From Flammeovirga sp. OC4 (lineage in GTDB: Bacteria; Bacteroidota; Bacteroidia; Cytophagales; Flammeovirgaceae): DNA of 46,903 bases. Positions 26,182-34,376 of this stretch are shown one piece after another. The notes under the pieces are model-generated. The model did not search any database. It was not told the origin of the DNA and was given only the letters and a program-made list of their open reading frames with translations. Every line of letters begins with the position of its first letter. Position 1 is the first letter of the stretch. Made by a program: the position numbers and the translations under genes. Location of the stretch: contig NZ_JTAM01000040.1 of NCBI RefSeq assembly GCF_000812565.1, forward strand, positions 1 to 46,903. The letters are read 5' to 3'.

Positions 26182-26772
26182 ATGATTTTAAAAAGTATAA
26201 ATTATAATGGTTTTAAGTTTGAAGAGATAGACATTTCTAAAGAAAATTATGTCAGAATAGAAGTCGGTATTTCGATGAATCATCAATATAAAGAGATATC
26301 AAGTTTACTACGAAAAAATTATTGTTTCGGTAAAAGTGTTCACTCTATTCAAAATTCATTTAAAAACCCATTATTGAATAAATTATTCAAATCGCAGAAT
26401 GTCTTTGAGTACATGTCAAACTATGGGCTAAATCAAACTCAGGTTGATGATTTTTTTACGATAACCAATAGTGTAAGCGAAGGAATAAATATAACGGATA
26501 GTTTTTATGATTTAGGAGAGCAACAACAGAGAGCAATCCAGATTTATATTATGACGATTCAATACAAAGTGATTTTTGTAGAAACTGCAGGGATGTATCT
26601 TTCAATATTGCTATTGACTTATAAGATATTAAAGGCATTTATAAATAATGGAGGTACTTGTATTGAAGTAACATATCCTCATTTTAAAAACGGTGATGAT
26701 CTTGAGGTATCTATTTCTTCAAATCCAAAAGTTATAAAAGTGGGTGAAATGACAATAAATAACACTTTGTAA
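26182..26772 (+). CDS. Hypothetical protein
   Basis: 196 residues from the ATG at 26182, which follows an A/G-rich ribosome-binding stretch; a TTG 24 bases upstream is a weaker alternative. No signal peptide. A hydrophobic helix (about 138-160, 'IFVETAGMYLSILLLTYKILKAFI') lies in an otherwise soluble chain. The C-terminus is beta-type. Family not recognised. It opens a run of plus-strand accessory genes reaching 29.3 kb. Confidence 0.55.
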   Translation: MILKSINYNGFKFEEIDISKENYVRIEVGISMNHQYKEISSLLRKNYCFGKSVHSIQNSFKNPLLNKLFKSQNVFEYMSNYGLNQTQVDDFFTITNSVSEGINITDSFYDLGEQQQRAIQIYIMTIQYKVIFVETAGMYLSILLLTYKILKAFINNGGTCIEVTYPHFKNGDDLEVSISSNPKVIKVGEMTINNTL

Positions 26773-26931
26773 AAGTTCTCATTAGATAGCTAAATATTCT
26801 AACATTCTTTGTACTTTTACACCTTAAGCAAAACTATTTAAAAATAACTTTCAGATAAAGGATACCACCAAAGCGGAATGTATTACTATACTTATCTGAG
26901 GTTATAATTCATACTTAAAAACTAAACAAAA

Positions 26932-27267
26932 ATGAAGTACGCTGAATTTAAAATTGAAAATGATAAGATAGAATTTCACAATTCCGTATTTGGAGTAGAA
27001 AGTGTTTTATTGAATGGAAAACCTGCTTCTAAAAAGTTCTCTTTCTCTGGGTTCAATCATTCATTGAACTTGAATTCTAAAAACTTGATTTTGAAGTCTA
27101 ATTACAAACAGTTCAAGAATAGGCAAATTGAATTGGAATTAATCCAAGATGACAAGGTAATCGAAAAGCAGCAAGTAAAAACCAACATTTTGCAAAGATT
27201 CATTTGGGTGTTTTTAGGTATGGGCACCTTTAAACTATTGGATTACTTAATTGACAGCTTGACTTAG
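26932..27267 (+). CDS. Small hypothetical protein with C-terminal membrane helix
   Basis: 111 residues. The N-terminal ~85 residues are beta-rich and lysine-rich ('KFSFSGFNHSLNLNSKNLILKS'). One hydrophobic segment at the C-terminus ('FIWVFLGMGTFKLLDYLI', about 89-106) would make it a tail-anchored protein. No family recognised. Stands alone, 113 bases before the DUF3267 gene. Confidence 0.55.
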   Translation: MKYAEFKIENDKIEFHNSVFGVESVLLNGKPASKKFSFSGFNHSLNLNSKNLILKSNYKQFKNRQIELELIQDDKVIEKQQVKTNILQRFIWVFLGMGTFKLLDYLIDSLT

Positions 27268-27380
27268 AAAATGCTTAGCATTGTTTGGGAATTGAAGTTT
27301 TAAAAGGAATTGATACGAAGATTGGAATTATAGATTATATTCGTTGAAAAAAATACTTATAAGCCTGAATTAGCTACAAA

Positions 27381-27965
27381 ATGCTCGAATTAGAAAACTA
27401 TAAGAAAGAAAAACTGACAATTAATTTAAGTTGGGCCAATATATTTGGTATACTCATTCTCATTCCGATTGGGTTAGTCTTCGGAGTCCCTTTTTTTATG
27501 ATTTGGAAACCCCAAATTGATGTAGGTGAGTTCCTGAGTAATATGGGGCCTGAAGGATCAGAATTAGGGATGGTAGCGGTACTATTTACTTTGATTTTAG
27601 GAATTGTAGTACATGAATTGATACATGGAATTACTTGGGCAATTTTTGCTAAGAAGGGCTTCAAATCAATAAAATTTGGTGTGCTTTGGAAGGTGCTGAC
27701 ACCGTATTGTCATTGCAAAGAACCTTTATATGTAAGACAATATATTATTGGAGCTATAACTCCAGCGCTATTTTTAGGTATTCTTCCTTCACTTGTAGCC
27801 ATTATGATTGGTGATTTTGGATTGTTACTTTTCGGAATGTTTTTTACAATGGCAGCAGGAGGAGATTTTTTAGTGATTAATTTGATTCGAAAAGAAAACA
27901 GTTCCGATTTGGTACAAGATCATCCTTCTGAAGCAGGGTGTTATATTTATCGTAAGGTAGATTAA
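27381..27965 (+). CDS. DUF3267-type membrane zinc-peptidase-like protein
   Basis: 194 residues with about five membrane helices. The zinc-binding HExxH motif is within a helix: 'GIVVHELIHGITWAIFAKKG' (His78-Glu79, His82), and 'LTPYCHCKEPLYVRQYIIGAITPALFLGILPS' is typical of the DUF3267 putative zincin family. Substrate unknown. The SUKH-like gene begins 10 bases after its stop, so the two are likely co-transcribed. Confidence 0.85.
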   Translation: MLELENYKKEKLTINLSWANIFGILILIPIGLVFGVPFFMIWKPQIDVGEFLSNMGPEGSELGMVAVLFTLILGIVVHELIHGITWAIFAKKGFKSIKFGVLWKVLTPYCHCKEPLYVRQYIIGAITPALFLGILPSLVAIMIGDFGLLLFGMFFTMAAGGDFLVINLIRKENSSDLVQDHPSEAGCYIYRKVD

Positions 27966-27975
27966 AAAGTAAACC

Positions 27976-28884
27976 ATGAAACTAGAAATACCTGATGATT
28001 ATACAGCGTTTCTTTATTGGGTAAAAGAGCGTACAGAAAAATTTTGGAGTATCAACCCAGAACATTCAGAGGCTGATTTTGTATGTGAAAAATGGATTTA
28101 TGGAGCAAAATGGATAGGGTTAAGTGATGCTGAAATTGATGCTGTTGAACATCGTTACAATATCACATTTACTCCCGATCATAGACAGTTTCTAAAGATT
28201 CTTCATACAATTGATAGAAAGGAAACAGTTGAGTATAAAAGTTCTTTTGATAAAGATGCTGAAATAAAAATTGAGCACATTCCATTTTTCTACAATTGGC
28301 TGGAGGATGAAAAGGAAATCAGAGAACGATTTGATTGGCCTTTTCGTACCATTTTTGAAGATGTAGTAGGGGCAAATAAAGTTTGGTTAAAATCATGGGG
28401 TCAAATAAGACCTCAATCGGATAAAGAAAAAGAAAGAATATTTTCAGAGTGGTTTGAACAAACTCCTAAAGTAATTCCACTTTTCGGACACCGGTTTACA
28501 GTTAGTGATGTAAAAGATACTCCGGTACTGTCCATCTATGGGTCTGATATTATTGTTTATGGATGGAACATGAGGCATTATCTGTTAGAAGAACTAAAGG
28601 ATCATTTGAATCTAAATGAATTAGTTTATGATGATGAAGATGATGAATGGTACGCCGAACCAGTGAAGGAATTGCAAGAAATAAATCAGATGGAATTTAA
28701 AAATGCCAAAGACAAAACGATTCCTTTTTGGGAAGAAATGATTTTGTTTTGGAGCTCTGGTTGGTCAAGTTTTGGCAAAGAATACCCCAACCCCAACAAT
28801 AAATTGATCTTACCGATTGTCAAGACATTTACTCCTGATGATGAGGAGGATAATAACACCCAAAAGACTTTTAACCCATTTTAA
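27976..28884 (+). CDS. SMI1/KNR4 (SUKH)-like protein
   Basis: 302 residues, cytoplasmic. Near residues 50-80 the segment 'IGLSDAEIDAVEHRYNITFTPDHRQFLKILH' matches the start of SUKH domains ('lt.eeI...E..l.i.LP.dyr.fL'). The C-terminal half keeps 'VIPLFGHRFTVSD', where SUKH proteins have 'iPfa..g'. SUKH proteins often neutralise polymorphic toxins, but many are housekeeping, and no toxin gene is adjacent. Acidic stretches ('YDDEDDEWY') are also typical of immunity-type proteins. Probably co-transcribed with the DUF3267 gene. Confidence 0.72.
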   Translation: MKLEIPDDYTAFLYWVKERTEKFWSINPEHSEADFVCEKWIYGAKWIGLSDAEIDAVEHRYNITFTPDHRQFLKILHTIDRKETVEYKSSFDKDAEIKIEHIPFFYNWLEDEKEIRERFDWPFRTIFEDVVGANKVWLKSWGQIRPQSDKEKERIFSEWFEQTPKVIPLFGHRFTVSDVKDTPVLSIYGSDIIVYGWNMRHYLLEELKDHLNLNELVYDDEDDEWYAEPVKELQEINQMEFKNAKDKTIPFWEEMILFWSSGWSSFGKEYPNPNNKLILPIVKTFTPDDEEDNNTQKTFNPF

Positions 28885-28945
28885 GTGCGAATACATTTGC
28901 TCTGATATGTTGATGTTTGAATTTAATAGTTATAAAAGTGGCATT

Positions 28946-29323
28946 ATGAATGATTCTAAGTCATATAAAAATATTTATGGTCGAGATTATGATTTCAAAG
29001 TGAAATATCAATTATTCAGACCAGATCAAGGCGGAAGAATGTCCTCTGCATTTCAAGGTATAAAGTGGGATTTTGGATACAATGATCCAAGCTTTAAGAA
29101 AAACCAACTATTTATGATCTATCCAGAATTTGAGGATTGTGATGGAGGAAGGCTTTCAGATGAATTACCAATTCCTGAATCAGGAATAGCAAAAATGTTT
29201 GTTGCTAATTATGATTGGTTAGAATTTCATAAAGAGAAAATACAAATAGGAACTCAAGGAACCTTTAATGAAGGAAGACCTATCGGAGAATGTGAGGTGA
29301 TTGATGTGAATTTTAACCAATAA
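28946..29323 (+). CDS. Small protein with EF-Tu-domain-like beta-barrel
   Basis: 125 residues from the ATG at 28946, which has an A-rich stretch upstream; ATGs at 28907 and 28913 are alternatives. The pattern 'DFKVKYQLFRPDQGGRMSSAFQGIKWDF', 'IYPEFEDCDGG', then 'KIQIGTQGTFNEGRPIGECEVI' resembles a translation-factor domain III-like barrel, as in small stand-alone EF-Tu C-terminal-like proteins. The function of such proteins is unknown. It follows the SUKH-like gene by about 60 bases, and repeat copy C starts 11 bases after its stop. Confidence 0.62.
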   Translation: MNDSKSYKNIYGRDYDFKVKYQLFRPDQGGRMSSAFQGIKWDFGYNDPSFKKNQLFMIYPEFEDCDGGRLSDELPIPESGIAKMFVANYDWLEFHKEKIQIGTQGTFNEGRPIGECEVIDVNFNQ

Positions 29324-29333
29324 TATAATAAGT

Positions 29334-29764
29334 ACATTGTAAACTAAATTATCGTTAACTTTCAAGCTTCCTTTATACAAGCATTGATAGGATCTACTTT
29401 CAAACGTCTTTCTTCTTCGTTTTTGTCTTAAAACAAAAAGAAGCAAAAAAATCAAGGCTTTGAACGCAAAAGCTAAATTTCATTCCTTTCGCCTAAATGA
29501 TTTTAAACTCGCTAAAGCTCAAACAAGAAAATCATTTTTAACGGCTCGCTCCATGAAATTCTTAACGCTTTTCCTTTCAAGGCCGAGGGATTTACTACTA
29601 AACGATTGCCTGATTATAGATCAAAGACTAAAGTTTTGTACTCATCTTCTAAAAAGCAGTTCTGTAGGGTCGTTGCATTGCAACGACCTCACGAACCACA
29701 ATACACTACCATTTGTCCTTCACAAAAGGAATTACATAAATTAACGAAAACGTATTTTACAGTG
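29334..29764 (+). repeat. Dispersed mosaic element, copy C
   Basis: About 431 bases. The left end ACATTGTAAACTAA is identical to copy B. The right end ACGTATTTTACAGTG (29750) is a decayed form of the opposite repeat. It holds the shared core (29529-29590) and the palindrome GGTCGTTGCA-t-TGCAACGACC at 29668-29688. A 94-codon open frame inside it is not a gene. The rest of 29324-29958 shows nothing supportable. Confidence 0.85.
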
Positions 29765-29958
29765 CAATAAATGGAAGCAGTTCATTTTTTGGATTGTTGA
29801 AGAGTTGCAATTTAAAACAAACACATTGCCGTTTTATCTGATCCTGGTGGAGCTGTATTTGCTTTTATAGAAGAGAAAAAGTTGTAGATTAGTAGATTAA
29901 ACGTGACCAAAAACTACGTTAACAGTGTAATTACTATTTTACATTTGCTACCTGTATT

Positions 29959-31137
29959 ATGACAAGAAAAGAATTTATCAAAGTATGTGGAATATTGGGA
30001 GTTTCAATTCCCTTTCAATCGGTTATAGCTTCCTGTAATAATGATAATACAGTAAAACCCTCAGGATTTTCAGGTTCAGTGTTGATTATAGGAGCTGGTG
30101 TTGCAGGCATGTCTACAGGCTATTTACTAGCACAAAATGGGATTGACTTTAAAATTATCGAAGCAAGTGCAACGTATGGAGGCAGAGTAAAACACAATAC
30201 AACTTTTGCAGATTTTCCTATTCCCTTAGGGGCCGAATGGTTACATGTTGACCGTTCGGACTTAGATGCAATTGTAAATGATACTTCTACCCAAATAGCA
30301 ACTCAAACGCAAGGGTATAATGGGAGTGATGACATTGGGTATTATGATGGTACTTATTCCACGTCTTCACTGGCAAAAGAGTTTGGGAATTTTGAGGATC
30401 AAAAGTTTATAAATAGTAGTTGGCTAGACTTTTTTGAAACTTATGTTGTGCCAAGTATTCAATCCAATTTCATTTTCAATACCCCAATTACAAGTATTAA
30501 TTATGAGGGCGATAAAGTGGTAGTGAGTAATAATAATGGGGCAACTTACGAAGCTGATAAAGTTGTGGTGACTGTACCTTTGAAAATACTACAAATGGAA
30601 ACCATTACTTTCACACCTGCATTATCGGATACAAAACAGAAAGCCATTCAAGATGCTACCGTATGGGGTGGAATTAAAGTATTTATGGAGTTTTCCGAAA
30701 AATTCTACCCTGTTTATCTCACTTTTCCTGATAGCGAAACCCAAGAGGGACAACGCTTGTATTATGATGCATCTTATGGTCAAAATTCTTCTCGACACAT
30801 CATTGGTTTGTTTGCAGTAGGAGAACAAGCAAAGCAATATCAGAGCTTATCGGAAGAAGCATTACGAGACTTTATATTGAATGAATTGGATACAATTTTT
30901 GAAGGAAAAGCATCATCAAATTATATAAACCATATTGCCCAAAATTGGGATGATGAACCTTATATATCTGCAGCCTATTTAGCAGATAATGCTCCCGCTA
31001 GAATTTCAAGAGTACTGTCTACTTCTGTTCAGGATAAACTCTATTTTGCCGGAGATGCCTATACCCAAGAATATGATTGGGGAGCAGTACACAATGCCGC
31101 AAGAAGTGCAAGAGATGTAGTGGAGGAAATTGTATAA
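29959..31137 (+). CDS. FAD-dependent amine oxidase, exported lipoprotein
   Basis: 392 residues. The N-terminus 'TRKEFIKVCGILGVSIP' is Tat-like and ends with a lipobox VIASC (Cys26), so the folded flavoprotein is probably exported and lipid-anchored. The FAD-binding Rossmann motif GAGVAG is at 45-50 ('VLIIGAGVAGMSTGYLLA'), followed by 'IIEASATYGGRV', the GGR motif of the flavin monoamine oxidase family. The C-terminus 'LYFAGDAYTQEYDWGAVHNAARSARDV' is the second FAD-contact block. It oxidises an amine, releasing aldehyde, ammonia and peroxide; the substrate is unknown. Confidence 0.9.
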   Translation: MTRKEFIKVCGILGVSIPFQSVIASCNNDNTVKPSGFSGSVLIIGAGVAGMSTGYLLAQNGIDFKIIEASATYGGRVKHNTTFADFPIPLGAEWLHVDRSDLDAIVNDTSTQIATQTQGYNGSDDIGYYDGTYSTSSLAKEFGNFEDQKFINSSWLDFFETYVVPSIQSNFIFNTPITSINYEGDKVVVSNNNGATYEADKVVVTVPLKILQMETITFTPALSDTKQKAIQDATVWGGIKVFMEFSEKFYPVYLTFPDSETQEGQRLYYDASYGQNSSRHIIGLFAVGEQAKQYQSLSEEALRDFILNELDTIFEGKASSNYINHIAQNWDDEPYISAAYLADNAPARISRVLSTSVQDKLYFAGDAYTQEYDWGAVHNAARSARDVVEEIV

Positions 31138-31311
31138 AAGCCTTATTAGGAAGAGAATCTAGCTTTAGATTTAAAAGTATAGATTTTCTTCTTTTTCATT
31201 GATGGATCACGAAACAGAAAGAAAATACCGTTAGCTAAAAACAAAAATATATATTTGTGTAATTCATTTTACGAGTAGAAGGATTATCCATGTTTAATAT
31301 TAAAGCAAACT

Positions 31312-31917
31312 ATGGTAAAAGCAACTAAAATATTATTTTTTGTAGGGATAATAACCTTGGTCACTACTCTTTATTTCTACTTTAACTACCAGTTTTGGAC
31401 TCATTATAAAACGGGAAATTTTAAGGTTTTAGTCGAATATAAGGGCGAGCATATAGAAGGTTTAAGAGGAAGGCAAATTCTTATTCATAAAGACTTTGAA
31501 AAGCACTTGAAACAAATTGAGGCCTATGCGATGGAGCATGATGTTGTGCTGATTATCAATCAAAGTTACAGATCGGAACAACATTCTGTTAAAGGAGCAA
31601 TTGTAAAGCCGGGTAGGCAATCGAATCATTTAGCAGGTTTTGCTATTGATTTTAATTTAATAAGCGATGGGAAAAAGTACTTATCCAATGAATTACGAAG
31701 AGGTAGCCTCAGTGAATTACCTCTAAATGTACAGCACTTTATTAATGCCATCAGAAAAGATAAGGCTTTACGATGGGGAGGAGATTTTAGAAGAGAAGAT
31801 CCAGTTCATATTGATAGTCCATTGAATCTTAAAAACAGAGTACATTGGAAACAATGTAGTGAAGAGTGTGCTGTAGACTATATGGTAAGAGTACCAAAAT
31901 GGAAAATATGGGGGTAA
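31312..31917 (+). CDS. M15-family D-Ala-D-Ala carboxypeptidase-like peptidase, membrane-anchored
   Basis: 201 residues. One N-terminal membrane helix (about 7-26). The M15 zinc motifs are complete: 'SNHLAGFAIDFN' (SxHxxGxAxD; His106, Asp113) and 'RWGGDFRREDPVHID' (His166). 'YRS' near residue 86 is the usual third element. The protein should trim peptidoglycan stem peptides or related D-amino-acid bonds on the periplasmic side. Monocistronic; repeat copy D begins about 10 bases after its stop. Confidence 0.9.
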   Translation: MVKATKILFFVGIITLVTTLYFYFNYQFWTHYKTGNFKVLVEYKGEHIEGLRGRQILIHKDFEKHLKQIEAYAMEHDVVLIINQSYRSEQHSVKGAIVKPGRQSNHLAGFAIDFNLISDGKKYLSNELRRGSLSELPLNVQHFINAIRKDKALRWGGDFRREDPVHIDSPLNLKNRVHWKQCSEECAVDYMVRVPKWKIWG

Positions 31918-31926
31918 AGTATTAGT

Positions 31927-32190
31927 AAATTGTAAACTAAATTATCGTCAACTTTCAATAGGCCTTTCTACATGTAATTATAGGACCTACTTTAAAACTT
32001 CCTTCTTCTTCATTTTTCCATTGATAAAAAACGAAGTGAAAAATTCAAGGCCGGGGCCTACTACCAAGCTAAAATGGTAGAAAGCTCACTGGCGCGAATG
32101 TTAAGCGTTAGCGACATTCGTGTCTTACAGATCAGCAGAAATCTCCTGATTTCTAAACACTATAAATGATATAAACTTAGTTTACAATGT
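31927..32190 (+). repeat. Dispersed mosaic element, copy D (short form)
   Basis: About 264 bases with ends AATTGTAAACTAA and TTAGTTTACAATGT. It is copy B with the central core deleted. It keeps hairpins CGAATGT/ACATTCG (32095-32120) and AGAAATC-TCCT-GATTTCT (32137-32154). The gap 31918-32396 holds this element and a terminator, with no gene. Confidence 0.85.
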
Positions 32191-32245
32191 GGTTGGTTTT
32201 TTTATTTAAATGAACTATTTAAAATATCCGTGATTTAGAATCAAA

Positions 32246-32287
32246 AATAACCCCTTACCGAAGCGAATTCGACAAGGGGTATTTTAT
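32246..32287. terminator. Bidirectional terminator between convergent genes
   Basis: ACCCCTT and AAGGGGT pair around a 17-base loop, with an A-rich left flank and a T-rich right flank. It serves the M15 peptidase gene from the left and the SRPBCC operon from the right. Confidence 0.75.
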
Positions 32288-32396
32288 TGGTCAAGAAATA
32301 GTTAATTTGGGTCTCTTATTCAGAGTATAATTACAATTATGATAATCTTTAATATCTTATTTATTGTCCTGTATTTTTTAAGTTTCAACATCCTCA

Positions 32397-32891
32397 CTAA
32401 GATGCCTTTTCTTTTATTACTTTCTCTTCATAAATTCCCCATTTTTCTTCAATCACTTTCTTTCTATAAGCAAAAATTTCTTTCAACTTACTTCTGATCA
32501 TGATAGCATTGGCAATATCACCTAGTGGCCCAAAAGGAGGAGCATATGTCACAATATCTTTCATAGTTACTCCATGTTCAGTTGGAATTAAAATATGTTG
32601 GTGATGCCATAAATTATAAGGACCTACACGTTGTTCATCCACAAAATATTCTCCTTCTCTGACATGCGTAATCTCAGTCATCCAGTCCATTTTAAGACCT
32701 AGAAGTGGGCTCACTTTGTAAGTGATGATCATGCCTTGATACATTTTGTCCGACGCATGTTCTGATGTAATATCAAACCCCATATAGTCGGGAGTAATTT
32801 CTTTCAGGTTTTTAGGAGAAGAAATAAAGTCCCAAATTTCTTCTTTAGATGCAGGTATATTTTGAGTAGCTTTAAACTGATAAAATCCCAT
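32397..32891 (-). CDS. SRPBCC-fold ligand-binding protein
   Basis: 164 residues. The opening 'FKATQNIPASKEEIWDFISSPKNLKEITPDYMGF' is the typical start of SRPBCC (START/cyclase-like) proteins. The rest follows the family: 'MTEITHVREGEYFVDEQRVGPYNLWHHQHIL', then a C-terminal helix 'IRSKLKEIFAYRKKVIEEKWG'. It probably binds a hydrophobic ligand; no catalytic set is evident. Last gene of a three-gene operon; the preceding small gene ends 2 bases before its start. In other Bacteroidota this trio is found near photolyase and carotenoid genes. Confidence 0.85.
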   Translation of the reverse strand: MGFYQFKATQNIPASKEEIWDFISSPKNLKEITPDYMGFDITSEHASDKMYQGMIITYKVSPLLGLKMDWMTEITHVREGEYFVDEQRVGPYNLWHHQHILIPTEHGVTMKDIVTYAPPFGPLGDIANAIMIRSKLKEIFAYRKKVIEEKWGIYEEKVIKEKAS

Positions 32892-32893
32892 GA

Positions 32894-33055
32894 TTATAAT
32901 TTTTCTATTTCTTCTAAAACTTGATTGGCTTCGTACATTTTTTTATCGCTTTCCATTCTATTGATTGTGGATAAGCGGTGCGACTCTTCCAATAATTTTC
33001 TATATTTTTTTTCGAGAACTTCTTTCTTTGATTTCTTTTTAAATAATCCAAACAT
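32894..33055 (-). CDS. Lacal_2735-type small protein
   Basis: 53 residues, previously easy to miss: it starts at 33055 (MFGLFKKKSKKE) and ends IEKL. Short basic N-terminus, then one long charged helix with 'LSTINRMESDKKMYEA' and 'NQVLEEIEKL', the pattern of the Lacal_2735 family of small Bacteroidota proteins. Starts 4 bases after the SDR stop and ends 2 bases before the SRPBCC start, so it is translationally coupled to both. Function unknown. Confidence 0.82.
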   Translation of the reverse strand: MFGLFKKKSKKEVLEKKYRKLLEESHRLSTINRMESDKKMYEANQVLEEIEKL

Positions 33056-33059
33056 AGCT

Positions 33060-33755
33060 TTACATTTTTAGGGTTGATAAACCGCCGTCAACATGAATAA
33101 CCTGACCAGTGATCCATGACGATTGGTCTGATAATAAAAAGTGTGTGATATTGGCAATGTCTTCAGCACTGCCAATTCTTTGTAATGGGTGTGTTTTTGC
33201 GTTGGCTTCAACTTTGGCTTCACTACCCAAAAACTTCGCCGCAAGGGGAGTAGCAGTCAAGGAAGGAGCAACGGCATTAAAGCGTACTTTAGGTGCATAT
33301 TCTGAGGCCAAAGATTTTGTAAGCCCTTCAATTGCACCTTTTGATGAGGCTACCAAACTATGGTATTTAAAGCCCATCTGATTAGCTACTGTTGAATAAA
33401 GGACAACTGACCCTTTACCTTTTCGGAGTGCGTTAATACAAGATTGTATTACTTTTACTGCACCTACCACCTGCAAATTGAAGTCATCAATAAACGCTTG
33501 CGATGATATTTTAGAGAATGGTTGCAAATCAATTGCCCCTGGACAGTATACTAATCCATCTAATTCATTAGGGATAACAGAAAAGTCGAGTGTTTCGTCT
33601 AACACATTGAGGGGAAAGAAATGTACGTTACTGAATTCATCAAGTGGGGCAGTTTTATTGTAGGTCGCAAAGACCTCATGACCTTCATTCGAAAGCTGAT
33701 TTACTACTGCTTTTCCGATTCCTGACGAACCACCAATCACTAAAAATTTTTTCAT
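33060..33755 (-). CDS. Short-chain dehydrogenase/reductase-like protein lacking the catalytic tyrosine
   Basis: 231 residues, the normal SDR length. Cofactor motif 'VIGGSSGIGKAV' (Gly8-Gly14). The active-site region reads 'SVVLYSTVANQMGFKYHSLVASSKGAIEGLTKSLA': Ser121 and Lys139 are in place, but the residue four before the lysine, normally Tyr (YxxxK), is Val135. The C-terminus 'WITGQVIHVDGGLS' is classical SDR. Either a nearby Tyr131 substitutes, or the protein is a non-catalytic or divergent reductase. First gene of the SDR / Lacal_2735 / SRPBCC operon. Confidence 0.88.
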   Translation of the reverse strand: MKKFLVIGGSSGIGKAVVNQLSNEGHEVFATYNKTAPLDEFSNVHFFPLNVLDETLDFSVIPNELDGLVYCPGAIDLQPFSKISSQAFIDDFNLQVVGAVKVIQSCINALRKGKGSVVLYSTVANQMGFKYHSLVASSKGAIEGLTKSLASEYAPKVRFNAVAPSLTATPLAAKFLGSEAKVEANAKTHPLQRIGSAEDIANITHFLLSDQSSWITGQVIHVDGGLSTLKM

Positions 33756-34050
33756 TCTTGTATTATTGTAATTTGTTAATTCATTAACACAGAAATGAAA
33801 TTTTTGTTTTGAAAATATAGTATTAGGACAAAAAGATTATAAGATAAATGCAAAATTATATTACAAGTTGAAATAGGTGTTATATAATGGGTTATCAGTT
33901 CTTTAGTGGTGATAAGGTGAGGTGATTTTTAATGAAATCAAGTTCTATAGTACATGAAAAATTGGGGTGTAATTCTATAAAAGAAATGGTTTTCTGATGA
34001 TCATTAACGATAATTCAGTTTACTGTATAATGATTACTAAAATCCTATTA

Positions 34051-34088
34051 CAAAAAAACACCTAGAAGTTATAGAAACTCCTAGGTGT
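34051..34088 (-). terminator. Terminator downstream of the amylase gene
   Basis: ACACCTAG and CTAGGTGT pair (with a further AGTT/AACT stem inside), followed on the minus strand by a T-run. It lies about 290 bases after the amylase stop, beyond a decayed 37-codon frame, which may once have been part of the same transcript. Confidence 0.7.
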
Positions 34089-34179
34089 ATGGTTTAGGAA
34101 TGAAATTAAAACTATCCAGCGTAAACGAGTGAATGAATTTTAACTTCAAATAGTTGTAGAACAATTTCAAACTTTATCT

Positions 34180-34293
34180 TTATTCATTCATTTCAATCTT
34201 ATAGATGTGAGGTCCTTGTTTCATGGCAAAAGGCCACTTTTCAAAAAATCTATTTTTAGAATTTAAAATCTTAAGTTTAAATATCTTGTTCAA
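34180..34293 (-). pseudogene. Possible C-terminal remnant of a lost gene
   Basis: An open minus-strand stretch of 37 codons with protein-like composition, including 'NRFFEKWPFAMKQGPHIYKI', ends in a stop and has no upstream start or domain. Family not recognised. It lies between the amylase gene and its terminator. The rest of 33756-34376 shows no gene. Confidence 0.25.
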
Positions 34294-34376
34294 TTATGTT
34301 CTACTACTTTATCTCATTTTTTATTATCTAATGATGAAAAAAATCTTGTCCTAAAAAATATTAGATAGTGCTGGAA

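Noticed and set aside
29460-29744. 94-codon open frame downstream of the EF-Tu-like gene
   Set aside because: It lies wholly inside repeat copy C; its residues follow repeat sequence also found in non-coding copies A, B and F, where the frame is broken.
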